Below, piece by piece: positions 1 to 10,489 of a DNA stretch of 64,000 nucleotides. A program made the translations under genes and the position numbers. Position 1 is the stretch's first letter. Each line of letters opens with the position of its first letter. The notes beneath the pieces are model-generated. The model was not told the DNA's origin and did not search any database. It was given only the letters and a program-made list of their open reading frames with translations. This DNA is from Ianthella basta (taxonomy: Eukaryota > Porifera > Demospongiae > Verongiida > Ianthellidae): positions 513,622 to 577,621 of the forward strand of contig OZ025876.1 of NCBI GenBank assembly GCA_964019415.1, in the 5' to 3' direction.

Positions 1-26
1 ACTTCACCATTCATGTAATGAAGTAC

Positions 27-420
27 CTTCAAAAGTTTTCCTATCTTAGCAGCCAGTTTTGTCAGGAAGTCCTCTGCATCATCCCAGTCTTCCACGCCAT
101 ATGTCTTACAAAGGTACTCTGCCTTTACTCGCTCCAAGAGAGGAGGGATGTGCTGCCAGAGGTCCTTCACATTTTCAACACGAACCTACAAAATGGAAGT
201 GGGAAAAGGCAAAATGAAGTGCAGACTTAAAGTCATAAGGTTTCTTATTCATGCCAGTGAAATAAGACAACTTAATCTGAGCAAATACTTAGCAGAACTG
301 GTCAAAACTGATTACTACTAACAACGATATACCTCTCCTTGGATCATTCACGTCCACACCGCTCTGAGTGAGCTCTTGAACTCGCTTGCTGCGACCCGCT
401 GCGCACGCGGCCGCCTCCAT
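27..420 (-). pseudogene. GNL2/NOG2-like exon plus ankyrin-like start exon (unit alpha, cut by window edge)
   Basis: Two minus-strand exons are visible. The upstream one (420-333) begins ATG and encodes a short peptide ending SGVDVNDPRR, which resembles the end of an ankyrin repeat; it stops at AGAG|GTATAT. The second (185-27) sits between an acceptor TTTTGTAG and a donor AAG|GTACTT and encodes 53 residues from VRVENVKDLW to TGKLLK. That matches the segment just after the GTPase domain of the nucleolar ribosome-assembly GTPase GNL2/NOG2. The next GNL2 exon would lie left of the window. The GTPase domain itself is absent here and in every other copy. The start exon leaves phase 1 while the GNL2 exon opens in phase 0, so they may not belong to one mRNA. 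The GNL2 exon is intact in this unit. Confidence 0.6.
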
Positions 421-464
421 CAGTTTACAGCCCACTCTCGACCACACCTCATCAGCTGAAATAA

Positions 465-1810
465 ATGGCCGCCACCTCGGTTCGAAGTTGAGCCGCTTCG
501 CTAGCCTTCTTGAGCAAAGGTTAGGTTACTCAACCTGCATAGAAGACTACGTATTCATCTGTACGTATATTTGGAATCGGATGACAAGACCATGGTGCGG
601 AAGTCGGACGTGGTCGAGGGAGGGAGGTCGCCTTGAGCGTATCTAGCTAATGCAACGTCAGAGGGAGCTGCGTGATTGGGGCTCATGGCACTACTTCATA
701 CTGGCCTCCTACACTGAACGGTGAGTCGCTGCACAGTGTTACCAGCAAGGACGTTGAGGGTGATGTGTTCATGAATTGCACCTTTCACTGGGTCACTGGT
801 TGTGTGTGAATGATGGTGTCGAGCTACTTTTGTGTATTGTATTAATGGCCGCCTCAGTGGGCCCTCATGTGTGAGTATAACCACACACTCCAGATAGGCC
901 CTTGACTGCTAGTGCACCCGTGATCGCTAACAACAGCCTGCTGGATGTGCGTTATGTTCAACATTGCTGTGCACTTCTCAGGTGAACAGGTTTGAAGACA
1001 TTACTCCAGATACTTATTACAGTGGTCCACTGTCAGTAAGTCTCTGTTGTAATAGTATTGGCTTCTTGTGTACATGTGCATCACGTCTGAGTGAGTCTGC
1101 TGCAGACTGTGTCTGTGTGTGTGTACCTGTGTGTATGCATACACAAGTGTGAGTGTGCAAGGGGAAGTTAATGAGCTTCGAGCGCAGTACTGACTTCAGT
1201 GGGATACAAGACGTTTCGATCCGTAGATCTTCATCAGTTGTAATACAAAACTTAGGAAAGCGCGACATTAAATAAGGGTGGGTGTGTCATTGAGTGTCAA
1301 AAGTTTGGCGGGAGGTGATGTAATGGGTGCATCTAATTAGGAGTAAAGGAGTGATAGGCAATAAAATGAATAGGGGTGGGAGGTGAGGTAGGGTGAGGTG
1401 GCCTGGGGTCTCGCGATCTTGTGGACACCGGGGGAACTAAGTGGGAGGGTAACTCTGAGGCCGGTGGGTGTGATCCTATTTAATGTCGCGCTTTCCTAAG
1501 TTTTGTATTACAACTGATGAAGATTTACAGATCGAAACATCTTGTATCCCACTGAAGTCAGTACTGCGCTCGAAGCTCATTAACTTCCCCCTGCATCGTG
1601 AACACGTAGTAATGAACCTCTACAGTATCAAGTGTGAGTGTGTGTATGCATGTCACTGTGTCTGTGGGACAAGTTTGTCTTGTATCCATGTAATTGTCAC
1701 CTTGACATGTGCACATCTTTCTCACTGTAGCCCAATGCGTGAAACACTTGAGCAATCTTCTGACAAAGGCCAAGACGCAGGTTGGAGCAGTGTCCATCCA
1801 CTCCTCCTGA
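465..1810 (+). pseudogene. Decayed plus-strand gene, version T1, block 1
   Basis: Head-to-head with the GNL2-like start exon, 45 bp apart, so the two may share a promoter. Three stretches recur in all blocks: a GC-rich 5' exon near 465-640 with the pattern SRFASLLEQRLG; an exon at 982-1035 (CTCAG|GTGAAC...TCA|GTAAGT) reading VNRFEDITPDTYYSGPLS; and a last exon at 1731-1810 reading QCVKHLSNLLTKAKTQVG and ending in TGA. The middle exon is 54 nt here but 61 nt in the T2 versions, so it joins the last exon out of frame. A 440-bp inverted-repeat element (1156-1595) lies in the intron. I do not recognise the family; the first exon faintly recalls the N terminus of CCDC43 proteins, which I do not rely on. 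Confidence 0.45.
1156..1595. mobile_element. 440-bp MITE-like inverted-repeat element
   Basis: The left arm (about 1156-1277, starting TGCAAGGGGAAGTTAATG) returns as its reverse complement at about 1474-1595 (ending CATTAACTTCCCCCTGCA). The arms are about 120 bp and nearly identical, around a GT-rich 196-bp centre with no coding potential. The equivalent introns in blocks 2, 3 and 4 lack it, so it is an insertion private to block 1. No clean target duplication could be read because the flank is (GT)n-like. Confidence 0.8.
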
Positions 1811-3047
1811 CCTTCTGTAGTGTACCACAAATCACATGATAGTCTCTTTCTCAAACAAAACTCAAAACAGTGTCATGTATCACTGTGTATGCTGCATCTT
1901 TACATGTACCCTTTTGTGTATTCATGTTACTCATTGCATACACCATCAAAGGGTGAATGTTTGATTATCTTAAATTGCAGTGGCTCACATGTTTACACAA
2001 ATAGCACATGTACAAGTCCAGTAATCTCGTACACCTCAACTGCATGCATTCAAGTCAGCAGTAAACACATTGCATGCCCATCAGATGTTGATTGCCTTCC
2101 ATTAAGCTGGTACACTTGCTTGGGACAGACTTTGACTTCCAATTCTTCACAATTGAACCTAGAGTTGTTCCATGAGCTGCCTGTAATGGACTATATAATG
2201 GACAGTGTACGTATGTGCATGTGCATGTGTGTATGTGCACCTTTGTAATAATGAACACAATGTCATGCAATTGACGTATTGCTTGAGTAGTGTATGAAGT
2301 ACAGTCTGCTCACTTAGTTCAGTAAAAGACTGTGAATCGGGATCACATTACACATTGTCACAATACAGTTAGACTGTTCCAATAAAAAAAAATAAAATAC
2401 ACATTTTAGCAAAAATAAAATGCTCACTCAATGTCAATAATAGGGTGTATGCACATGGCACAATGGAGTTCTTGTTCACCAAGACCCATGTGGAGAGGGT
2501 CTAAATACATTGACAGCAAACAAAGACGGTATGCACATGCAAGCACAGTGGCAAGACTCGAGCCTGCATGAGTTATGCAGGTGTAGCCCTGGCCAGTAAT
2601 CCTAACATTGGTTGTCAGCTACAGTAGGCTGGTAATACATAGCCATATATCTACTGAAATACCTGCATGGGTAATTCCCCTCTACAGAGACCCACCCCTC
2701 ATATTCCATTTCCTGTGTGTGTAACTGTAAACGCCTGCAACTGTTCGGATAGTGCACAAAGTGCAGTTTACTCATTCACTCAATATACAAAGACCAAAAT
2801 CATAATCAGACTATGTACACATTGTCAAATAGGATCTCTATACAGTGACACTATGTCCAAAAGCAATGAAGCACACACAATGAAGTACAAATTACAGCGA
2901 ATAAAAAGTGCTCACATTCGATAACAGCACATAGCTATTGGTGCATGCAGAGGGATGACAGGGCCTCAGGGAGTTCTTCACCTAGACCCATGTGTGGAGA
3001 GGGTCTAAATACACTGACAGCAAACAAAGACAGTATGCACATGCAAG
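1811..3047. other. Non-coding spacer between T1 and ROCO gene 1, with direct repeat
   Basis: No intact gene is seen. A minus-strand remnant near 2100-2190 (pattern KSKSVPSKCT) matches the C-terminal part of the GNL2-like units. A sequence at about 2466-2543 (gagttcttgttcacc... to ...atgcacatgcaag) recurs at about 2971-3048, forming direct repeats roughly 500 bp apart. AT-rich stretches with several AATAAA-like strings lie at 2380-2420. Confidence 0.6.
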
Positions 3048-6000
3048 CTACTCTAGTTTGAAGTGTTCTCTCTGCAGGTCCAGTGCTAGCGTATCATAGC
3101 CAGCTCTGGTTATCGCTGTCAGAAGAGTGGACCACGTCCGTTCTTCTTCCCCAGTGTGCTGCTCTCCTCTCAGCCAGCGGTTAAGCATGTCTCGACATGC
3201 CCCCTCTTGGTTGTCGGGGTGGCTGTCAAATACGACTTGGCTGACACGCCCCCTCACATGCAACCTGACGGCCACCATCTGCCAGTTGGGGGCAACTGCT
3301 GTCACAAGCAGCTCATCCACGTCTCTCATGTCTGGAGTGGATGAGATGTCTAGGAGGGCTCGAGCACCTGAGGAGGGAAAGGAGGTGGCAAGAGTGAACA
3401 CTACATGAAATGAGATAGACAGCATGTATGTAAAGGGTGCCAATGAAGGGCTCATTGTATGGCTACAAACACAACATGTGCCGTGATGACTCACCTTGCA
3501 ACTGCTTAGATGGCAACTGTGGTTGGTTCGATTCAGCTGACGACTGAGGCTGGCTTGGTTCAGCATGCACTTCTGCAGAGTGAGATTGTGATGTACTTGA
3601 TCAAACTAGGGTGCCTACTGGCAGATTCGCTACACAACTGAACAGTAAAGCTGCTACACACTGCTGTAGAGTGGCTGCCATACAGGAAAGGTTCATACCC
3701 ATTGGCCCACTATATTCCTCATACATGAATGCAAATACACAAACACTCACTTGTCAACAATTGGCACAGCTTTTCTCTGAGTCTGTGACAGTGTTGTTGT
3801 GCAATTTGAGCATACTCCATGGCTTCGAGGAGAACCTTCCAGGTAGGATTACCATGGTAACCCTCTGACCATTTGATGAGTCCACCTTGCACAGCTTCTT
3901 CCTCCTTAAAAGGGCGGATGCTATAACATTCTTCAATTGTTTCAGGAGCAAATCCAACTTTCTCGAGCACTGCCTTTCCCTTCCCTGCTGATTTCCTGCT
4001 CACATAAGTTCGGAAGAGAGTGAGATATTCCTCACATTCTGCAGAAGAGGAAGGGCAAGGTACGAGTTAGTGTTCTCTCCCTCCATCAATGCATGAATTG
4101 ACACTGTAAGAGCCATTCTTGTAAAACAGATGCACCACATACGTAGTAAGCGTACAAAGAGAACATATTGCTTTGTATGGTCACATATGAACTCACCATA
4201 AACCATGACCTGTGACAGGATCTGCACTTGGACATCAGGCTGGTTGGATACAGCGGGTGCCTGAGGCTGGTTGGGTGCAGCGGGTGACTGTGGCTGGTTG
4301 GGTGCAGCGGGTGACTGAGGCTGGTTGGGTGCAGCGGGTGACTGTGGCTGGTTGGGTGCAGCGGGTGACTGAGGCTGGTTGGGTGCAGCGGGTGACTGAG
4401 GCTGGTTGGGTGCAGCGGGTGACTGAGGCTGGTTGGGTGCAGCGGGTGCCTGAGGCTGGTTGGGTGCAGCGGGTGCCTGAGGCTGGTTGGGTGCAGCGGG
4501 TGCCTGAGGCTGGTTGGGTGCAGCGGGTGACTGAGGCTGGTTGGGTGCAGCGGGTGCCTGAGGCTGGTTGGGTGCAGCGGGTGACTGAGGCTGGTTGGGT
4601 GCAGCGGGTGACTGAGGCTGGTTGGGTACAGCGGGTGACTGAGGCTGGTTGGGTACAGCGGGTGACTGAGGCTGGTTGGGTACAGCGGGTGACTGAGGCT
4701 GGTTGGGTACAGCGGGTGACTGAGGCTGGTTGGGTACAGCGGGTGACTGAGGCTGGTTGGGTACAGCGGGTGACTGAGGCTGGTTGGGTACAGCGGGTGA
4801 CTGAGGCTGGTTTGGTACATCGGGTGACTGAGGCTGGTTGGGTACAGCGGGTGACTGAGGCTGGTTGGGTACAGCGGGTGACTGAGGCTGGTTGGGTACA
4901 GCGGGTGACTGAGGCTGGTTGGGTACAGCGGGTGACTGAGGCTGGTTGGGTACAGCGGGTGACTGAGGCTGGTTGGGTACAGCGGGTGACTGAAGCTGGT
5001 TGGGTACAGCGGGTGACTGAGGCTGGTTGGGTACAGCGGGTGACTGAGGCTGGTTGGGTACAGCGGGTGACTGGGGCTGGTTGGGTACAGCGGGTGACTG
5101 AGGCTGGTTGGGTACAGCGGGTGACTGAGGCTGGTTGGGTACAGTGGATAACTGAGCCTGTGTCCAGATGATCCTCTCAATGTCATCCACACAAGGGGTA
5201 CACCCTCCAAAGAGATCCAATAGAACCACTCTAGTGGAGGGATTTTTGCCATCATTCAGGGAGAGGGAGTATGCCTTGCAGCGTTTAACTGAGTCCTGGA
5301 TATCTGCCACTGGAAACAGCTCGTTTGGTGTAGGGGTTGAGACATCCTTGCACAGTGCATGCTTCCTTGATGGATGCACAAGATACGAATCAGCTTCCAG
5401 TTTGGGAGAGAGCCGATGGATGACTGCAAGGATGTCACTGATGACGGCTGTGAAGTACTGACATGACATGTCAGCTGATGTAATGCTTGCACTGACCACT
5501 TGAATCACTCTGTTGTTGGTGATATGGACAATAATGTCAATGCCTTCCTTGGACTGCCATGCGATCCCATTCCACCAGACACTGCAGCAGTGCTGGACAC
5601 CCTCTGAGAGGTGGTGCTTCACCACAAAGTGAGCCGCTAGACAGAGAAGGATGGTCTGGAGGACACGAGCAGAGATGGAGTGTTTATTGGATGTTCTTAG
5701 CTGCCAACAGAGGTAGTGGACACTTCGTTGAGAGAGGCCTTCTGGGGTGAGTGGAGGAGGCTTTGCAGAGATAAGGGCAGGAAAGAACAACCATCCGCTG
5801 GCATCTTCACTCTGGGTCAGTTCGCTCAAGTCCACCTTCAGGACTGATGGGTCCACGGGAATACAGAACTCCAAACTGATCAGCAGTTGTTGGACCATTT
5901 CCAGATCCAGGTCTGGGAATAAGTTAGCCAATCGCTGACAGTGAAGGAGACCAAATCTATTGACAATCGTTTTGGAGTGGGAGAAGAGGGTCCCGTACAC

Positions 6001-8994
6001 ATCGCGGAGAATGCTAGGAAGGTCCAACACCAGCCAACTATTTGGGGGGTCTGCCTTATTTGGGAGGTAGAGGGCATGACCAGCAGCTGACAGATCCTGA
6101 CACACCTCCTCTGGGGGCGGCATGGTCCGAGGAAGCTTGACCCTGTTATGTTGGATCCACTCCTCAAACTCCTGCAGCTGCACTGCTTGGGACAAGGAGG
6201 ATGACCTGATCTGTGATAGGACCCAGGCGAGACTGTACTTTGTGTGAATGGCTCTGAACTCAGGAATGGGGATCTCCCGGAGGAAGTGGCACAGTTTGTC
6301 AATGCCATCGGACTGGGGCTTGCGACAGTTTAGGAAACAGGATCCCACAAATTCCAGTGGCAATTCTTCCATCAGATCATTTCTGGTTGCCTCAATGCAC
6401 CTGTTGAGCTTGGCAGTGGCTTCTTGCTTGGATGCCACCTTGTCCAAGAAGCTACCAATGACAATGATTTGTGGAGGACTGGCAGTAGTGGACATCAGTG
6501 CCATTGGGGACAGCCAGCGATGAAGCTGGTGCAAGATGGACTCTTCTACTTCTGTCATCTTTACCACCAGCATGATGGTCATTGAGACTCCTGGTTTGGT
6601 GAGAAGTGATTCCAGAAACATCTGGTGAGGGCCATGGTAGTCATCCTGGCCAGCAAAGTCAAAGAAGACCACTTCCCCATACCTCTGGCTGCAGTGCAAA
6701 ATTGTTTCAATGCCAGCCGTCCGCTTGCGATGGTCACTCACTCTCCTCAGTTGATTGAAGATCCTACCCAAATAGGAGTTCCTTTCAGCTTGAAGTGCCG
6801 CAATGAGTGTGCTCTTGCCACTCTCTGCATTGCCAATGATACAGAGGGTCTTTCGAGAGGCAAAGGAATATGATTGCTTGATGGCCTTTGTGAACTGTTC
6901 CGAGGCTGTGCCAAAGGGAGTCTCATTAAGTGTGTTCTTGACCCTCACACTGGCTCCTCCTTCAGCCAGGAGTATCCCACACTGAGTGTGGTTAGAGATA
7001 GCAGCAAAGTGAAGAGCAGTGTTGCCATTTGTGCTTTGCATGTTAAGGTCAGCACCTGCCAAGATGAGCATTCTTACTAGCTCCTCATGGCCTTCACGTG
7101 TAACAGTCATGAGGGGAGTGCATCCGTCAATGTTCACACAGTTCACATTGCAACTATCAGCAATAAGAGCTTCTACAATATAAATGTGACCCAAATAGCA
7201 GGCATGAATGAGAAGGTTATTTCTCTCCTTACTTGATAGAACGCTGACACAGCAACCATTCTTGAGTAGAGCCTGAACAACAAACATATTACCTTCTGGC
7301 TCACGGCAAGCACAGTGAAGAAGAGCTTCTTTCTCCTCACTTGATAGAATGCGGACAGTGCAACCATTCTTGAGAAGAGCATGGGCCACAAACACATCAC
7401 CCTCTGGCTCACGGCAAGCACAGCGGAGAAGAGCTTCTTTCTTTTCAATTGATAGAATGTCGACACTGCTACCATTCTCGAGAAGAGCATGGACTACAAA
7501 CACATTACCCTCTGGCTCACGGCAAGCACAGCGGAGAAGAGCTTCTTTCTCCTTACTTGATAGAATGCTGACACTGCAACCATTCTTGAGAAGAGCATGG
7601 GCCACAAACACATCACCCTCATGGCAAGCAGAGTGGAGAAGAGCTTCTTTGTTTACTCTTGATAGAATGCGGACACTGCAACCATTCTTGAGAAGAGCAT
7701 GGACTACAAACACATTACCCTCTGGCTCACGGCAAGCACAGCGGAGAAGAGCTTCTTTCTCCATACTTGATAGAATGTCGACGCTGTAACCATTCCTGAG
7801 AAGAGCCCGGACAACAAACACATTACCCTCTGGCTTACGGCAAGCACAGTGGAGAAGAGCTTCTTTCTCCTCACTTGATAGAATGCCGACACTGCAACCA
7901 TTCTTGAGAAGAGCATGGACTAGAAACAAATTACCCTCTGGCTCACGGCAAGCACAGCGGAGAAGAGCTTTTTTCTCCATACTTGATAGAATGTCGACGC
8001 TGTAACCATTCCTGAGAAGAGCCCGGACAACAAACACATTACCCTCTGGCTCCCGGCAAGCACAGTGGAGAAGAGCTTCTTTCTCCTCACTTGATAGAAT
8101 GCCGACACTGCAACCATTCTTGAGAAGAGCATGGACTAGAAACACATTACCCTCTGGCTCACGGCAAGCACAGTGGAGAAGAGCTTCTTTCTCCTTACTT
8201 GATAGAATGCTGACACTGCAACCATTCTTGAGAAGAGCATGGGCCACAAACACATAACCCTCATGGCAAGCACAGTGGAGAAGAGCTTCTTTGTTTACTC
8301 TTGATAGAATGCGGACACTGCAACCATTCTTGAGAAGAGCATGGACTACAAACACATTACCCTCTGGCTCATGGCAAGCACAGTGGAGAAGAGCTTCTTT
8401 CTCCTTACTTGATAGAATGCTGACACTGCAACCATTCTTGAGAAGAGCATGGGCCACAAACACATCACCCTCATGGCAAGCACAGTGGAGAAGAGCTTCT
8501 TTGTTTACTCTTGATAGAATGCGGACACTGTAACCATTCTTGAGAAGAGCCCGGACAACAAACACATTACCCTCTGGCTTACGGCAAGCACAGCGGAGAA
8601 GAGCTTCTTTCTCCTCACTTGATAGAATGCCGACACTGCAACCATTCTTGAGAAGAGCATGGACTACAAACACATTATCCTCTGGCTCACGGCAAGCACA
8701 GTGGAGAAGAGCTTCTTTCTCCTCACTTGATTGAATGCCGACACTGCAACCATTCTTGAGAAGAGCATGGACTAGAAACACATTACCCTCTGGCTCACGG
8801 CAAGCACAGTGGAGAAGAGCTTCTTTCTCCTCACTTGATAGAATGTTGACATTGCAACCATTCTTGAGAAGAGTCTTAACAGCCAACATATCACCCTTTC
8901 TGCATGAATGCAAAAGAAACAGATCGTTCATCTGCCACATGGGCATTTCTTTACAGCTCGCTTCAGCTCGCCACATATCATCTCGTTTCGACAT
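3048..8994 (-). CDS. ROCO gene 1: ankyrin-Roc-COR-minisatellite-Death-Death protein
   Basis: Four-exon minus-strand model, 8994-4197, 4038-3751, 3572-3495 and 3367-3048 (TAG). All junctions are GT/AG and phases agree, giving about 1827 residues. Order: about 19 ankyrin repeats (residues ~20-690), mostly 34- or 36-residue units with ALLHCAC and VHALLKNGCSV signatures; Roc GTPase with P-loop GNAESGKS (~721-728), switch DFAGQ (~779) and a SFLDK guanine motif; COR (~890-1150, AAGHALYLPNKAD, LVLDLPSIL); about 34 copies of a PQSPAVPNQ repeat; a Death domain in exon 2; a Pro/Gln linker; and a second Death domain (TWSTLLTAITRAGYDTLAL). This is the DAPK/ROCO layout without a kinase. Such proteins couple GTP switching to Death-domain signalling in the cytosol; that role is family knowledge. 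The start is the first ATG in the open frame. The frame also runs 49 codons upstream without ATG, so a 5' exon is possible. Confidence 0.88.
4232..5153 (-). repeat. 27-bp coding minisatellite, about 34 units (ROCO gene 1)
   Basis: Tandem 27-bp units (plus strand ctgaggctggttgggtacag plus 7 bp) encode PQSPAVPNQ on the minus strand. The 3' part (low coordinates) uses PQSPAAPNQ and PQAPAAPNQ variants; the rest is nearly uniform. The array links the COR domain to the first Death domain and keeps frame because the unit is a multiple of three. Confidence 0.95.
7200..8900 (-). repeat. Tandem 102/108-bp ankyrin-coding repeats (ROCO gene 1)
   Basis: About 15 consecutive units are very similar at DNA level (core ggcaagcacagtggagaaga). 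They alternate between 34-residue units (HEGDVFVAHALL) and 36-residue units carrying a PEGN insertion (REPEGNVFVVHALL). Three ordinary, more divergent ankyrin repeats (near 6960-7200) separate this array from the Roc domain. Confidence 0.9.
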
Positions 8995-9282
8995 GAGGGG
9001 ACTAGTTTTTATCAAATCGGCCTCGTCGTTCGTCCAGTGGATATGGCTGTGGTCAATGAGCTTTAGATCTTGTACCAATTGTCCCTTGTTGTACTTTGGG
9101 TGAACGTTCGCTCTTGCCACAATCAAAAAAATATCCACCAAGGTCTCCTCACTTTACTCACCTCCACCCACTCCGAATCAGCTCTCGATGTTACCTTGAA
9201 ATCAGGGCCTTGAAATAGTCCCGGCCACCGCGTTATGTTGTGCCACAGCCCACGCCTGTGGTATCTTAGCAGCAGTAATAAA

Positions 9283-10091
9283 ATGGCGACCAGCTGCTGT
9301 TGGGAGCAGTTCGAGCCGCTTAGCTAACTTACTTCAGCGCAGGGTAGGCTGCCCAGCCGAAATAGCACACTTTGTTTTCATCTGTTCGTATTCGGAAGCG
9401 GAGGACATGAGTACGCCACGGAAGTTGGACGTGGTCGACAATAACTTACGAGGGCGACTTGCGTGTCAGAATACAGTCTCACTGTTTCCCACCTTCTGTA
9501 CTGAATGGTGAGGCGCTGCACAGTGCAATCGCTCCACCAGCAAGCACGGTGGTAGTGAGAGTGATGTGTGCGCATGAAGCAGTGTTGTGTTCAGGCTGTG
9601 GATCTTTCACCTGGTCACTGGTTGTGTTTGTATGGTGTGTTGGGTGTTTAGTATGTTAAGGGCCACCTCACTGGACCCTCATGTGTTTGTGTAGCTAGCT
9701 CCAACCACACACTCCAGATCACCAGCCATTCACCGCTAGTGCACCCATAGTCACTAACAACAGCCTCCTGGATGTGTGCTGTGTTTCACATTGCATCTCA
9801 GGTGAACAGGTTTGAAGATATCACTCTAACGAATGTGCTACTGTTTACAACGGTCCACCCTAGTAAGTCTCTGTATATGGCATTCTTGATGACACTCCTC
9901 CTGTTCTTCACCGTCCTGTATGTATGTATGTACATGTGTGTAACATGTCTGTGTGTGCATGTGTGTCACTGCGTGCATGGGTCTCTGTGTAATTGACAGC
10001 TTGACACATGCAGTTCTTACTCACAGACTGAGCAGCCCAATGTATGTGCCATTTTAGACATGCACGTTTGAGCAGCATGTGTCCCTCCTGA
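9283..10091 (+). pseudogene. Decayed plus-strand gene, version T2, block 1
   Basis: Related to T1 but diverged. The 5' exon (about 9270-9480) carries the pattern SRLANLLQRRVG and further on RKLDVV. The middle exon (9802-9862, CTCAG|GTGAAC...A|GTAAGT) reads VNRFEDITLTNVLLFTTVHP in 61 nt, which would leave the right phase for the T1 last exon. The T2 last exon (from about 10,035) is degraded and ends at TGA 10,089-10,091. So T1 keeps a good last exon and T2 a good middle exon. The equivalent site before it (cccacgcctgtggtatc) is uninterrupted here, unlike in blocks 2 and 3. Product unknown. Confidence 0.4.
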
Positions 10092-10489
10092 CTTCTGTAG
10101 TCACGTGTAGTATACGAAAATGACATGACAGTCTCCTGAAATATAACTCAACACTGTGTCACAAGGGCAGTGGAAATGGGGGAGCTAGGGGGCTGTAGCC
10201 CCTCCAATAATTCTTGACCCCAGAAGAGTGGCTATAAGCTTGACTGTTGTTACCACTATGCAGTCCCCTAAGTCATGTTCGCCAACACTGTTGTGTCATG
10301 TTTTGTATCACATGTACGCATGCTGCAACTTCACATGTGCCCTTTCGTGTATTCATGTATGGCACTGCATATGTATGGTACCCATTGTACAGACCATCCA
10401 AAAAGGAGTAAATGTTAGATAGACTTAAAATGCAGTGGCACACACAATTACACAAATAACACAAGTCAACTATTCTGAATACACCTCGA

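Noticed and set aside
1080..1160. GT-rich stretches near each T1/T2 copy as a coding region (Cys/Val-rich ORFs)
   Set aside because: Simple (TGTG)n intron sequence; the ORFs change frame between copies.
4212..5171. Plus-strand ORF of 319 codons
   Set aside because: Antisense shadow of the gene 1 minisatellite.
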